Shown here one piece after another: positions 1-7,209 of a DNA stretch of 41,197 nt. The stretch is from contig RHKY01000049.1 of NCBI GenBank assembly GCA_008363385.1, positions 1 to 41,197 of the forward strand, written 5' to 3'. A program made the translations under genes and the position numbers. Positions within the stretch are counted from its first letter, which is position 1. Each line of letters opens with the position of its first letter. This DNA comes from Acidobacteriota bacterium (lineage in GTDB: Bacteria; Acidobacteriota; Thermoanaerobaculia; UBA5066). The notes under the pieces are model-generated. The model had not been told where the DNA came from. It saw only the letters and a list, made by a program, of their open reading frames with translations, and searched no databases.

Positions 1-179
1 GAAGACCCGACACCTTTCGTGTGGACAAAGTCCTCACGCACGCTCGTCCGAGATCATCGCCGCATGCTTGCGCGGATCTCGCGGGCGGAGCACTAGCGCG
101 CTCGACCCCCGCCCGGGACCGCGGCGGGGACCCGCCGGCCGGGGCACGTCCGCGGTCCCGGATCCGCCGTAGAAACGGC
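1..179. other. No gene recognised before the SOUL gene
   Basis: GC-rich stretch in which I see no convincing gene. The frame of the next gene stays open back to position 21, but that extension is arginine- and proline-rich and would bury the signal peptide inside the protein, so I treat it as non-coding. No clear promoter or hairpin stands out. Confidence 0.4.
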
Positions 180-845
180 GTGAGACCGACCGCCGGGACA
201 GGGCTCGCCGTCCTCCTCCTCGCGGGAGCGGGGGGAGCGATGGCCGTCGAGGAACCGAAGTACAGCGTGGTCGATCGCCGCGAGGCGTTCGAGGTCCGCC
301 TCTACGACCCCGTCGTCGTCGCCGAGACCGCCGTCGACGGCGCGTTCGGCCCGGGAGGCAACGAGGCGTTCCGCCGCCTGGCCGGCTACATCTTCGGGGG
401 CAACGACGGCGGGAAGAAGATCGCCATGACCGCCCCCGTCGCGCAGGAGCCGCGGCCCGGGACGAGGATCGCGATGACCGCCCCGGTCGGGCAGGAGCGG
501 CGCGACGACGGCTGGGTCGTCTCGTTCACGATGCCCCGCGAGTGGACCCTCGAGAGCCTCCCCGTCCCGGACGACCCGCGCGTGAAGCTCCGCGCCGTCG
601 GGCCGCGCCGCGTCGCCGCCGTCTCGTTCACCGGGACGTGGGGGGTCGCGCGCTTCGACGAGAGCGCCGCCGGTCTCGTCGCGGCGCTCGAGGCGGCCGG
701 GCTGACGCCCTCGGGCCCGCCGGTCTACGCCCGGTACGACCCGCCGTGGACCCCGTGGTTCCTCAGGCGGAACGAGGTTCTCGTCCCGCTCACCCCGCAG
801 CCGGAGACGGCCGCCGGGGCGCCCCGCGCGAAGCGCCCCGGGTAG
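180..845 (+). CDS. SOUL-family heme-binding protein, exported
   Basis: A SOUL/HBP-family protein of about 221 residues, probably exported. The family binds heme or porphyrin; its bacterial role is poorly defined. I chose the GTG at 180 because it is followed directly by a short arginine-containing n-region and a hydrophobic Leu/Ala/Gly run ending near AMA, a plausible signal peptide. The mature part begins with the typical 'PKYSVVDRREAFEVRLYDP' strand. Later come the family's IAMTAPV motif, the WTLESLPVPDDPRV segment and the C-terminal 'YDPPWTPWFLRRNEV' motif, so the domain is complete. The IAMTAPV-x-QE element occurs twice in tandem (about 423-455 and 468-500). No good Shine-Dalgarno site precedes the start. 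The next gene converges from the other strand about 95 bases on. Confidence 0.85.
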   Translation: MRPTAGTGLAVLLLAGAGGAMAVEEPKYSVVDRREAFEVRLYDPVVVAETAVDGAFGPGGNEAFRRLAGYIFGGNDGGKKIAMTAPVAQEPRPGTRIAMTAPVGQERRDDGWVVSFTMPREWTLESLPVPDDPRVKLRAVGPRRVAAVSFTGTWGVARFDESAAGLVAALEAAGLTPSGPPVYARYDPPWTPWFLRRNEVLVPLTPQPETAAGAPRAKRPG

Positions 846-939
846 TCCCCGGCGATCTCCAGGCGGCCCCGCGTCTCGCCTCCTCGGCCGAGGCCGTCGA
901 GCGCGAGCGGGCTCCCGCGCGACGCCGTGGGCGGGTCGT

Positions 940-2166
940 CTACGGCGAGGCCTTCCGCTTCGGGCGCACGGTCTCCTCTCGACGGCCTCCCGCGGCGCCC
1001 GGGGGTCGTCGACCTCCCGACTTCAGCAGGTCCGGGAGCTCGTTCAGGGAGGCCACGGGAAGCGCCGTGATCCGCTCCTCCAGCGCGACCACGTGACGCC
1101 CCGGGTAGACGACGTAGAGATGGGACAGCCGGAGGTCCTCCATCGCCACGCGCATCGATCGCGTGACGCCCGGCCTCTCCGCGAGCTTGACCTCCACCCC
1201 GCACCGGCGTCCCCCCGTCACGAGGAGGAGGTCGAGCTCGGCCCCGCCGTGAGTGGCCCAGAAGTACGCGTCGGCCGGCGCGACGGCGCCGAGGATCTGC
1301 TCGACCACGAACCCCTCGAAGGAGGCCCCGACGCCGGGATGCCCCTGCAGGGCGACGCGGTCCGGAAGGGAGAGCAGGCGGTGAAGGACCCCCGTGTCGC
1401 GGAGGTAGACCTTCGGTGCCTTGACCTGCCGCTTGGCCACGTTCTCGAACCACGGCTGGAGCTGGCGGACCATGTACGTTCCCGTCAGGAGGTCGAGGTA
1501 GGAACGGACCGTCTTGTCGGACAGCCCCATGGACCGTCCGAGGTCCGACCCGTTCCACGTCTGTCCGTGCGCGTGAGCGAGCATCGTCCAGAACCTCCGG
1601 AGCGCCGCCGCCGGGACGCCGATGCCGAGCTGGGGAACGTCCCTCTCGAGGAAGGTCCGCACGAACCCCTCGCGCCACGCGAGGCTGTCGGCTTCCGACC
1701 GGGCCAGGTAGGAGCGCGGGAAGCCGCCGCGCACCCAGAGCCGCTCCCAGCGGTGCGGCCCCGCCTCGGCGAGGACGAAACCGCCCAGCTCGACGAACTC
1801 GACCCGCCCGGCCAGCGTCTCGGAGGCCCCCCGCACGATCGCGGGCGACGCGCTGCCGAGGACGAGGAACCGTGCCGGCTTCCCTGGCCTGTCGGCGAGG
1901 ACCCTCAGGACCGGTAGCAGCTCCGGCAGGGCCTGGATCTCGTCCAGGACGACGAGGCCCCGCAGGGAGCCGAGGGCCAGCTCCGGGTTCGCGAGCCGGC
2001 CCGCGTCGGCCGGCGACTCGAGGTCGAAGAAGGCCGCCTCGCGTCCCTCGGCGAAGCGCCGTGCGAGGGTGGACTTCCCGCTCTGGCGCGGACCCAGGAG
2101 CGCGGTGACCGGCGAACGGCGCACCGCCTCCGCGAGCCGGGCGAGGGCTGCGGGCCGATCGAGCAC
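940..2166 (-). CDS. AAA-family ATPase with DUF4143 domain
   Basis: A 408-residue ATPase of the COG1373 type: an N-terminal AAA_14 ATPase domain and a C-terminal DUF4143 domain. Family members are widespread, often mobile or multicopy, and without a settled function. The GTG at 2166 begins VLDRPAALARL; the Walker A motif GPRQSGKS is at residues 25-32 and the Walker B VVLDEIQ at about 72-78. The segment near residues 235-260 (GLSDKTVRSYLDLL) is the helix-turn-helix-like part seen before DUF4143, and GVEVK near the C terminus resembles a PD-(D/E)xK-like core. The frame is open further upstream, but that part is unlike the family and crosses the probable promoter. The tail after about residue 385 is arginine- and proline-rich. 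It is divergent from the yjbQ gene and shares its 121-base intergenic region. Confidence 0.85.
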   Translation of the reverse strand: MLDRPAALARLAEAVRRSPVTALLGPRQSGKSTLARRFAEGREAAFFDLESPADAGRLANPELALGSLRGLVVLDEIQALPELLPVLRVLADRPGKPARFLVLGSASPAIVRGASETLAGRVEFVELGGFVLAEAGPHRWERLWVRGGFPRSYLARSEADSLAWREGFVRTFLERDVPQLGIGVPAAALRRFWTMLAHAHGQTWNGSDLGRSMGLSDKTVRSYLDLLTGTYMVRQLQPWFENVAKRQVKAPKVYLRDTGVLHRLLSLPDRVALQGHPGVGASFEGFVVEQILGAVAPADAYFWATHGGAELDLLLVTGGRRCGVEVKLAERPGVTRSMRVAMEDLRLSHLYVVYPGRHVVALEERITALPVASLNELPDLLKSGGRRPPGAAGGRREETVRPKRKASP

Positions 2167-2180
2167 GCGGGGACTGTACC

Positions 2181-2206
2181 ATGATATTTCGGATGTGTAC
2201 TCCGAA
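2181..2206 (-). promoter_or_regulatory. Probable promoter with 6-bp inverted repeat for the DUF4143 ATPase
   Basis: An AT-rich island in very GC-rich DNA. TTCGGA (2188-2193) and TCCGAA (2201-2206) form perfect arms around a 7-base spacer. Read on the minus strand, TATCAT (2186-2181) is a good -10 hexamer just downstream, and the GTG start follows 14 bases later. The repeat would lie between the -35 and -10 elements, where a repressor could act. No good -35 is visible. Confidence 0.5.
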
Positions 2207-2275
2207 TTTTCTCGGAAAGGGACGCGCCGTGGCGCGGGGCTTCCGGCCGGCGCGATCGCGGCCGACCGCGGCCCC

Positions 2276-2281
2276 GATAAT
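2276..2281 (+). promoter_or_regulatory. Possible -10 hexamer for a leaderless yjbQ transcript
   Basis: GATAAT lies exactly 6 bases before the GTG at 2288, so transcription would begin at about the start codon. No good -35 is seen 17 bases upstream and no Shine-Dalgarno site precedes the gene. Weak on its own, but it matches the arrangement at 10382-10394. Confidence 0.35.
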
Positions 2282-2287
2282 CGCGGC

Positions 2288-2710
2288 GTGATCCAGCGGC
2301 AGGAGACGCTCGAGGTCCGGACCCCCGGGCGCGGTCTCCACGAGGTGACGGCGGAGATCCAGCGGGTCGTCGCGGCGTCGGGTGTCGGCACCGGGCTCTG
2401 CGTCATCCTCTGCCCCCACACGTCGGCGAGCCTCGTCCTTCAGGAGAACGCCGACCCGTCGGCCCGGCGGGACCTCCTGGCGTGGCTCTCGCGCCTGGCT
2501 CCCGACGGCGACGCGCGGTACGAGCACGACACGGAAGGACCCGACGACATGGCCGCGCACCTCCGCTCGGCGGTGACGCGCTCGACGGAGTCGATCCCGG
2601 TGGCGCGCGGGCGGCTGGCGCTCGGGACGTGGCAGGGGCTCTTCCTCGCCGAGCACCGGACGAGCCCGCACCGGCGGCGGCTGGTGGTCCACGTCCTCGG
2701 CGAGCCCTGA
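2288..2710 (+). CDS. YjbQ/UPF0047 family protein
   Basis: A 140-residue single-domain protein of the YjbQ (UPF0047) family, the usual family length. Members have been linked to thiamine-phosphate synthase side activity, but the physiological role is unclear. Hallmarks are the CPHTSASLVLQENADP segment near residues 38-53, with conserved His, Ser, Glu and Asp, the 'YEHDTEGPDDMAAHLRS' segment around residues 78-94, and the C-terminal 'LGTWQGLFLAEHR' motif with the conserved Trp, Gln and Glu. I place the start at GTG 2288, giving VIQRQETLEVRT, because upstream sequence in frame has no family similarity. The DUF72 gene follows after 12 bases, so the two are probably co-transcribed. Confidence 0.88.
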   Translation: MIQRQETLEVRTPGRGLHEVTAEIQRVVAASGVGTGLCVILCPHTSASLVLQENADPSARRDLLAWLSRLAPDGDARYEHDTEGPDDMAAHLRSAVTRSTESIPVARGRLALGTWQGLFLAEHRTSPHRRRLVVHVLGEP

Positions 2711-2722
2711 GGGGCGTCCCCC

Positions 2723-3610
2723 GTGCCCGAGCGCCAGCTCCCCCTCTTCCCGGGCGCGAACGGGACCGCCGTACCGCCCTCGCCCTCGGGCCTCCTCCCG
2801 GGCGAGGAGGTCGCACCGGGCCTCTCCGTCGGCGCCTGCTCGTTCACGCACGAGTCGTGGAGCGGCTCGTTCTACCCGGCCTCGCTCCCCGGCCCCGCTC
2901 GCCTCGCCTACTACGCCCGCTTCTTCGACGCCGTCGAGGTGGACGCCACGTTCTACCGCGTCCCCTCTGCGGCCACGGTCGACCGCTGGCTCGGGAGCGT
3001 CGGACCCCGGTTCGCCTTCGCCCTGAAGGCCCCGAAGAGCCTCACGCACGACTCCCTCCTCTCGCTCGACGACCCGCTCGCGCGGCGCGACTGGGAGGCG
3101 CTCCTCGCCCTCCTGCCGCGGTTCGGGAAGGGGCGGGTCTCGGTCCTCCTCCAGCTCGGGCCGGGCCTCGGGCCCGAGAGGGAGGCGCGCCTCGACCGCG
3201 TCCTCTCGACGCTCCCTCCGGGGTCGCTCGCCGCCGTCGAGCTCCGCCACCCCGGCTGGAGCGCCCCGGCGACCGACGACCTCCTCGCGAGCCGGTGCAC
3301 CGCCCGCGCGCTCACCGACCTGCCGCTCCCCGCCCTGCCGGACCCCTCCGGCGTCCCGTTCGCGTACGTCCGCCTCCTCGGCGACCTCTCGACGAAGTAC
3401 GACCCGCGGACGGGCCGGATCGTCCACCGGTACGACCGCCTCCTCTGGCGGAAGGACGAGGAGCTGGCGCGCTGGGCCGGGCGGATCGCGCGCCTCCTGT
3501 CGGGCGGGACGCGCGTCCACGCCTTCGTCAACAACCACTACGAGGGCTTCTCTCCCGCCTCGATCGCGAGGCTCCGGGCGCTGGTGGCGTCGGCCGCCGG
3601 AGCGGGCTGA
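2723..3610 (+). CDS. DUF72 domain protein
   Basis: A DUF72 (YecE-like) protein of 295 residues with a TIM-barrel-like fold; its function is unknown. Recognisable family parts are the early 'GACSFTHESWSGSFYP' segment, the 'VEVDATFYRVPS' strand, 'FAFALKAPKSLTHD', 'AAVELRHPGW', 'PFAYVRLLGD' and the C-terminal 'VHAFVNNHYEGFSP' motif. The length is at the upper end of the family's usual range because of a proline-rich N terminus of about 30 residues. The GTG at 2723 lies 12 bases after the yjbQ stop, suggesting one transcript. The gene ends 9 bases from the converging FecR-type gene, leaving no room for a separate terminator. Confidence 0.88.
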   Translation: MPERQLPLFPGANGTAVPPSPSGLLPGEEVAPGLSVGACSFTHESWSGSFYPASLPGPARLAYYARFFDAVEVDATFYRVPSAATVDRWLGSVGPRFAFALKAPKSLTHDSLLSLDDPLARRDWEALLALLPRFGKGRVSVLLQLGPGLGPEREARLDRVLSTLPPGSLAAVELRHPGWSAPATDDLLASRCTARALTDLPLPALPDPSGVPFAYVRLLGDLSTKYDPRTGRIVHRYDRLLWRKDEELARWAGRIARLLSGGTRVHAFVNNHYEGFSPASIARLRALVASAAGAG

Positions 3611-3619
3611 GCGCGCCCC

Positions 3620-4530
3620 TCAGGGCACCGGGAGACCCAGGGCCTCCCGGACGGAGGCGAGCGCTCCCGGGTCCCCCGAGACGAACCGGCGCTCGAGTCC
3701 GGGCGGAAGCGCCGAGAGGCCGGCCAGCCGCGCCCAGACCCTCGCGCGTCCCTCCGCCGGCAGGCGCGGGGCCAGCGCGAGGAGCGTCAGGCCGTCGCTC
3801 GCGCGCGAGGCGGCGAGGAGGGCGTCGAGGTCGCCGGAGGCCTCCCCGCCGCCTCCCTCCTCCAGCCGCTCCAGGGCGGCGAGGAAGGCGGGCGCGGCGT
3901 CGTCCCAGGCGGGGACGCCCGGGCCGCTCCCGGCCCGAAGCCGGCACGAGGCGCCCGCCGGAACCGCCACCTCGTCGAGCCCCGCGGGGGTCCTCCGCTC
4001 GAACGAGACCCAGCCCGACGTCACGCGCAGGAACCCGTTCCCAGCCTCGTCGGCGGCCAGCGTGTAGGCGCAGCCGAGGTCGACGGCCGTGGCGACCGCC
4101 GTCTCGACGAAGAAGCGGCGCGGCGGGGCCCAGATCCTCGCGTGGATCGTCCCGCTCACGAGGGCGACCCGGTGCTCCTCGGGACGCGCCGCCAGGAGCC
4201 GGACGCGCGTCGACGGCTCGAGCCTCAGGAAGCCGATGGCTCCGACCGAGAGACGGGCCTCGCGGCCGCCGGTCGAGAGCGTCTCGCCGGGCCGGAGCGA
4301 GGTGACGCGGCCGTTCCCCGCGAACGCCACCTCCCAGCCGGCGGGCCGCAGGAGGACGAGCGCCCCGGCCGCCAGGACGAGCGACGCGGCGAGCGGCCCA
4401 GCGGGAGCGGGGTCCGGGCCGGGAGGAGGGGCAGCTCGCGCGGCTCGGCGCGGAGAGGGGCGAGCCGCTCCTCCAGCTCCCGCACGCGCGGGTCGGGGGG
4501 GCCGCCGCCGTCGAAGAGGTAGTCGCTCAC
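3620..4530 (-). pseudogene. FecR-type anti-sigma partner, broken by a 2-base CG slip
   Basis: A FecR-domain membrane protein whose frame changes near its N terminus. Reading from GTG 4530, the first 30 residues (VSDYLFDGGGPPDPRVRELE...) look like the cytoplasmic start of an ECF partner. After about 4440 that frame loses sense, while the -1 frame gives a proline-rich linker, a hydrophobic segment (AASLVLAAGALVLL) and a FecR-like beta domain down to 3620. The junction falls on a (CG)3 run at 4437-4442; removing one CG joins both parts exactly into a 302-residue protein. The GTG overlaps the sigma factor stop as GTGA, so the pair is translationally coupled. The break may be a real mutation, reversible slippage or an assembly error. 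If translated without correction, a shorter product could start at GTG 4330, lacking the membrane anchor. Confidence 0.75.
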
Positions 4531-5102
4531 GGGGAGCCTCCGAGGATCTCGCGCAGCTTCGCGAAGCCGCGGTGGAGGTTGACGCGGACGGAGCCCTCCG
4601 TCAGGCCGGTCTGCCGCGCGATCTCCGGGCCCGTCATCCCCTCGACGAGGCGCAGGACGAGCGGCTCGCGGTAGGCCTCGGGGAGGAGCCGGATCGCCGA
4701 GAGGACGGCGAGGGCTTCCGCCTCGGAGGGCGTGCCGCCCGGGAGGTCGTCGGGGAGGGCTTCCCCCTCTCGCCGGGCGCGCAGGTGGCTCGTCGCGCGG
4801 TTCCGCGCGATGGCGGCCACCCAGCCGCCGAACCCGCCCGCGTCCCGGAGGTCGTCGAGCCGCTCCCACGCCGCGAGGAAGACCTCCTGCGCGAGGTCCT
4901 CGGCGTCGGCACGGGAGAGGCGCGCCAGGAGGATGCCGTGCACGAGGCGGTGGAACCGGAAGTAGAGCGCCCCGAAGGCGTCGCGGTCGCCCTCGCGGGC
5001 GGAGACGACGAGCGCCGCCACGCCGTCCTCCCCGCGGGCGGCCGCCGCCCCCTCCTCGACCCGCGAGGGAGGCCAGCTCATGGGAATCGCCGCGTCGGGC
5101 AT
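4527..5102 (-). CDS. ECF-type RNA polymerase sigma factor
   Basis: An extracytoplasmic-function sigma factor of 191 residues. Region 2 spans about residues 34-105 and includes the 'DAEDLAQEVFLAAWERLD' core and the 'GGWVAAIARNRATSHLR' promoter-melting helix. Region 4 covers about residues 128-187, with 'LLPEAYREPLVLRLVEGMT' followed by a helix-turn-helix (GPEIARQTGLTEGSVRVNLH). The N-terminal 30 residues are an unusual extension. It is followed by a FecR-domain membrane protein with a GTGA overlap, the standard layout of a surface-signal ECF system, and it diverges from the dioxygenase-like gene at 5239. The intergenic region has ECF-like -35/-10 pairs on both strands, consistent with autoregulation. 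Confidence 0.9.
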   Translation of the reverse strand: MPDAAIPMSWPPSRVEEGAAAARGEDGVAALVVSAREGDRDAFGALYFRFHRLVHGILLARLSRADAEDLAQEVFLAAWERLDDLRDAGGFGGWVAAIARNRATSHLRARREGEALPDDLPGGTPSEAEALAVLSAIRLLPEAYREPLVLRLVEGMTGPEIARQTGLTEGSVRVNLHRGFAKLREILGGSP

Positions 5103-5119
5103 GGCGCTCTCATCGGGAT

Positions 5120-5160
5120 GACGCTCCGGGAAGGCGGAACGTTAACCGAGGTACGGCGTC
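5120..5160. promoter_or_regulatory. Possible overlapping divergent ECF promoters
   Basis: On the plus strand GGAAC (5136-5140) is followed after 16 bases by CGTC (5157-5160), the general form of many ECF promoters. On the minus strand GTTAAC (5146-5141) is followed after 17 bases by CGTC (5123-5120), which would give a leader of only about 10 bases for the sigma gene. Both motifs are short and GC-rich DNA produces them by chance, so this is suggestive only. Confidence 0.4.
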
Positions 5161-5238
5161 CGTCCCCACGCTAACGCCGCCGGGGCCCGCCGCGTCCTTA
5201 CCCGCGAGACCCGGAACACCGCCGCAAGGAGGCTCGCC

Positions 5239-5880
5239 ATGAGCGAGAAGACCCTCGACCGCCGCCGGCTCGTCCACCTCGGCCTCGGCGCCCTCGGCGC
5301 CGTCCTCGTCCCTGCCGCGCCGCTCCTGGGGAGCCGCGGGAGGCCCTGCGACTCGGCCGGGCCCGAGGCGCACCTGGCCCCGGAGGGCGAGCCGGGCGAG
5401 CCCCTTCGCGTGGAGGGGCTCCTCTTCGCTCCGGACGGCGTGACGCCCGCTTCGGGCGTCGTCGTCTACGCCTACCAGACCGACGCGACGGGCCTCTACT
5501 CCCACCGGCGGGGCGAGCCGCCGCGCCTGCGCGGCTGGATGCGGACGGACGGGAACGGCCGCTTCTCGTACCGGACGATCCGTCCCGCCCCGTACCCCGG
5601 GGGGAGGATCCCCGCCCACGTCCACCACCAGCTCTGGGGCGGCGGGTACCCGCCGCAGGGGTCCGAGGCCCTCCTCTTCGACGACGACCCTCTCGTCGAC
5701 GCCTCCGAGCGCAACCGGTCGAACGCGCTCGGGCCGTTCGCGTTCGTCCGGAAGGTCGAGACGGGCCCGGATGGCGAACGGCTCGTGAAGATCCGGGTCC
5801 GGTTGAAGTCGAAGGGGGACACGTTCGAGGAGAGCGTTCGGCACGGCCTCGACGCCTGCGGCGTGGAGGTGCCCCGGTGA
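5239..5880 (+). CDS. Exported intradiol ring-cleavage dioxygenase-like protein
   Basis: A 213-residue protein related to the protocatechuate 3,4-dioxygenase fold. The N terminus carries a DRRRLVHLGLGALGAV stretch that resembles a Tat signal without the strict motif, then a hydrophobic run, so it is probably exported. The catalytic fold begins near residue 58 with 'VEGLLFAPDGVTPASGVVVY'. Likely iron ligands are Y79 or Y87 (YQTDATGLY), Y119 (RPAPYP), H127 and H129 (AHVHH), matching the Tyr-Tyr-His-His set. The spacing from Y119 to H127 is shorter than in classical enzymes, so the substrate may differ. A strong AAGGAGG site (5226-5232) lies 6 bases before the ATG. It overlaps the YceI gene by 4 bases and diverges from the ECF operon, which may control it. 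Confidence 0.82.
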   Translation: MSEKTLDRRRLVHLGLGALGAVLVPAAPLLGSRGRPCDSAGPEAHLAPEGEPGEPLRVEGLLFAPDGVTPASGVVVYAYQTDATGLYSHRRGEPPRLRGWMRTDGNGRFSYRTIRPAPYPGGRIPAHVHHQLWGGGYPPQGSEALLFDDDPLVDASERNRSNALGPFAFVRKVETGPDGERLVKIRVRLKSKGDTFEESVRHGLDACGVEVPR

Positions 5881-6539
5881 GCGCCAGGGCTCGGACGCTC
5901 CCCGCGCTCGTCACCCTCCTCGCGCTCGCGGCCGGGGCGCCGGCGATCCCGGCGGCCGGCGGCGGCCCGGAGTGCGCCGCCCCGGCGCCAGCCTCCTCGC
6001 GCGTCACGGGCCCTCTCCGCCTCTCGGTCTCCCCCGGCGACAGCCGCGTCACGTTCCGGGTGAGGAAGTGGGGCGTCGTCCCCGTGGAGGGGCGATTCCG
6101 GTCGGTCTCGGGCGAGGTCGCCTACGACTCGTCCGACCTGGCCCGCTGCGGAGTCCGCGTCGACGCGCGCGTCGACAGCGTCGAGACGGGGGAGCGGGCG
6201 CGCGACGAGACTCTCCAGTCGGAGGACTTCTTCGACGCCGCGCGCTTCCCGAGCCTCACGTTCGTCTCGAGGCGCGTCGCGCGCCTCCCGGACGGGCGCG
6301 CCTCCGTCCTCGGCGACCTGACGATCCGGGGCGTCACCCGCGCCGTGGAGGTGCCCGTCGTCTTCCACGGCCTCTCCGAGACGGAGGGGGGCCAGGCCGT
6401 CGCGGCGTTCGAGGCGTCCTTCCGGCTCGACCGGACCGACTTCGGCGTCCTCGGGGCGCGCTGGAGCGCCGGGCGGGCGATCCTCTCCCGCGACGTCGAC
6501 GTCCGAATCGTCCTCGCCGCCCGGGGCCCGCGGCGTTGA
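5877..6539 (+). CDS. YceI family periplasmic protein
   Basis: A 220-residue YceI-like protein with a signal peptide over about residues 1-25 (leucine/alanine-rich, ending near PAIPAAGG). YceI proteins form an extended lipocalin-like barrel that binds isoprenoid-type lipids such as polyprenyl chains. The family pattern is clear: 'SVSPGDSRVTFRVRKWGVVPVEGRF', 'VDARVDSVETGERARDETLQSEDFFDAARFP', 'LTIRGVTRAVEVPVVF' and 'FRLDRTDFGVLGA'. The length is normal. The GTG start overlaps the dioxygenase stop (GTGA), so the two are coupled and both act outside the cytoplasm. Together they look like a small envelope or quinone-stress unit, which is inference. Confidence 0.88.
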   Translation: MSARARTLPALVTLLALAAGAPAIPAAGGGPECAAPAPASSRVTGPLRLSVSPGDSRVTFRVRKWGVVPVEGRFRSVSGEVAYDSSDLARCGVRVDARVDSVETGERARDETLQSEDFFDAARFPSLTFVSRRVARLPDGRASVLGDLTIRGVTRAVEVPVVFHGLSETEGGQAVAAFEASFRLDRTDFGVLGARWSAGRAILSRDVDVRIVLAARGPRR

Positions 6540-6573
6540 CATGCGCCTCGCATGCGAACATGCTCCTGACATG
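6536..6573 (+). promoter_or_regulatory. VapBC promoter with duplicated CATG operator reaching the start codon
   Basis: TTGACA (6536-6541) is a perfect -35 overlapping the YceI stop; 17 bases later CATGCT (6559-6564) is a weak -10. Over this lie two copies of CATG-N7-CATG: CATGCGCCTCGCATG at 6540-6554 and CATGCTCCTGACATG at 6559-6573, 12 of 15 bases identical. The first contains a perfect inverted repeat (CATGCG/CGCATG). The last CATG includes the antitoxin ATG. The four CATG cores are spaced 11, 8 and 11 bases, a symmetric arrangement suited to cooperative binding of a ribbon-helix-helix antitoxin. Confidence 0.65.
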
Positions 6574-6801
6574 AGCCGGATGATCCAGCTGCGGAACGTC
6601 CCGGACGAGCTCCACCGGACGCTCAAGGCCCGGGCCGCCCTGGAGGGGAAGAGCCTGTCGGAGTACCTGGTCGGCGAGATCCGCCTGGTGGCCGAGCGCC
6701 CGACGCCGGCCGAGCTGAGGCGCCGGCTGTCGGGCCGGTCCCGGGTGCGCACCTCGCGGACGTCCGCCGAGGTCGTCCGCGAGGAGCGCGAGGCGCGTTG
6801 A
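6571..6801 (+). CDS. VapB/FitA-like ribbon-helix-helix antitoxin
   Basis: A 76-residue antitoxin of the FitA-like ribbon-helix-helix type. The N-terminal strand-helix-helix is typical: 'MIQLRNVPDELHRTLKARA' then 'LEGKSLSEYLVGEI', with the beta strand contacting DNA. The C-terminal half is arginine-rich and would wrap the toxin. I chose the ATG at 6571 over the one at 6541 because the family begins there and the earlier ATG lies within the promoter. The TGA overlaps the toxin's TTG start by 4 bases, so the pair is translationally coupled. Its operator candidate lies directly upstream, and the ribbon-helix-helix would bind it with or without the toxin. Confidence 0.88.
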   Translation: MSRMIQLRNVPDELHRTLKARAALEGKSLSEYLVGEIRLVAERPTPAELRRRLSGRSRVRTSRTSAEVVREEREAR

Positions 6802-7190
6802 TCGTCGTCGACGCCTCGGCCGTCCTCGACCTCCTCTTGCGGGCCGAGGGCGTCGAGGCGATCGAGGAGCGGCTCCTGGCGCCCGGGACGTCCCTTCACG
6901 CGCCCCACCTCCTGGACCTGGAGGTCGCCCAGGCCCTCCGGCGTTTCGAGCGGACGGGCGACCTCGCCCCCGCCCGGGCGCGACAGGCCCTCGCCGATCT
7001 CGACATCCTCCCCCTCCACCGCCATCCGCACGACGGGCTGCTCGGGAGGATCTGGGAGCTGAGGCACGCGATGACCGCGTACGACGCGGCCTACGTCGCG
7101 CTGGCCGAGGGGCTCGGCGCGCCCCTCGTGACGCGGGACCGGCGGCTGGCCCAGGCTCGCGGGCACCGCGCACGGATGGAGGTCGTCTGA
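6798..7190 (+). CDS. VapC-type PIN-domain toxin ribonuclease
   Basis: A 130-residue PIN-domain protein, the toxin partner of the antitoxin just upstream. VapC toxins are magnesium-dependent ribonucleases that usually cut tRNA or rRNA. The four acidic active-site residues are in place: D5 (IVVDASAVLDLLL), E42 (LDLEVAQALRRF), D96 (AYDAAYVALAE) and D114 (VTRDRRLA), so it should be active. The TTG start overlaps the antitoxin stop as TTGA, giving weak coupled translation, as expected for keeping toxin below antitoxin. It ends 19 bases from the converging large VWA-like gene. Confidence 0.92.
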   Translation: MIVVDASAVLDLLLRAEGVEAIEERLLAPGTSLHAPHLLDLEVAQALRRFERTGDLAPARARQALADLDILPLHRHPHDGLLGRIWELRHAMTAYDAAYVALAEGLGAPLVTRDRRLAQARGHRARMEVV

Positions 7191-7209
7191 AGCGTCGCCG
7201 CGTCCGCCC

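Noticed and set aside
725-3538. A 937-codon open frame on the minus strand
   Set aside because: It is Arg/Gly/Ala/Pro-rich and covers the ATPase, YjbQ and DUF72 genes in wrong frames; a product of high GC content.
4430-4445. Programmed frameshifting in the FecR-type gene
   Set aside because: No slippery heptamer or downstream structure of the usual kind was seen; a CG dinucleotide slip explains the frame change more simply.
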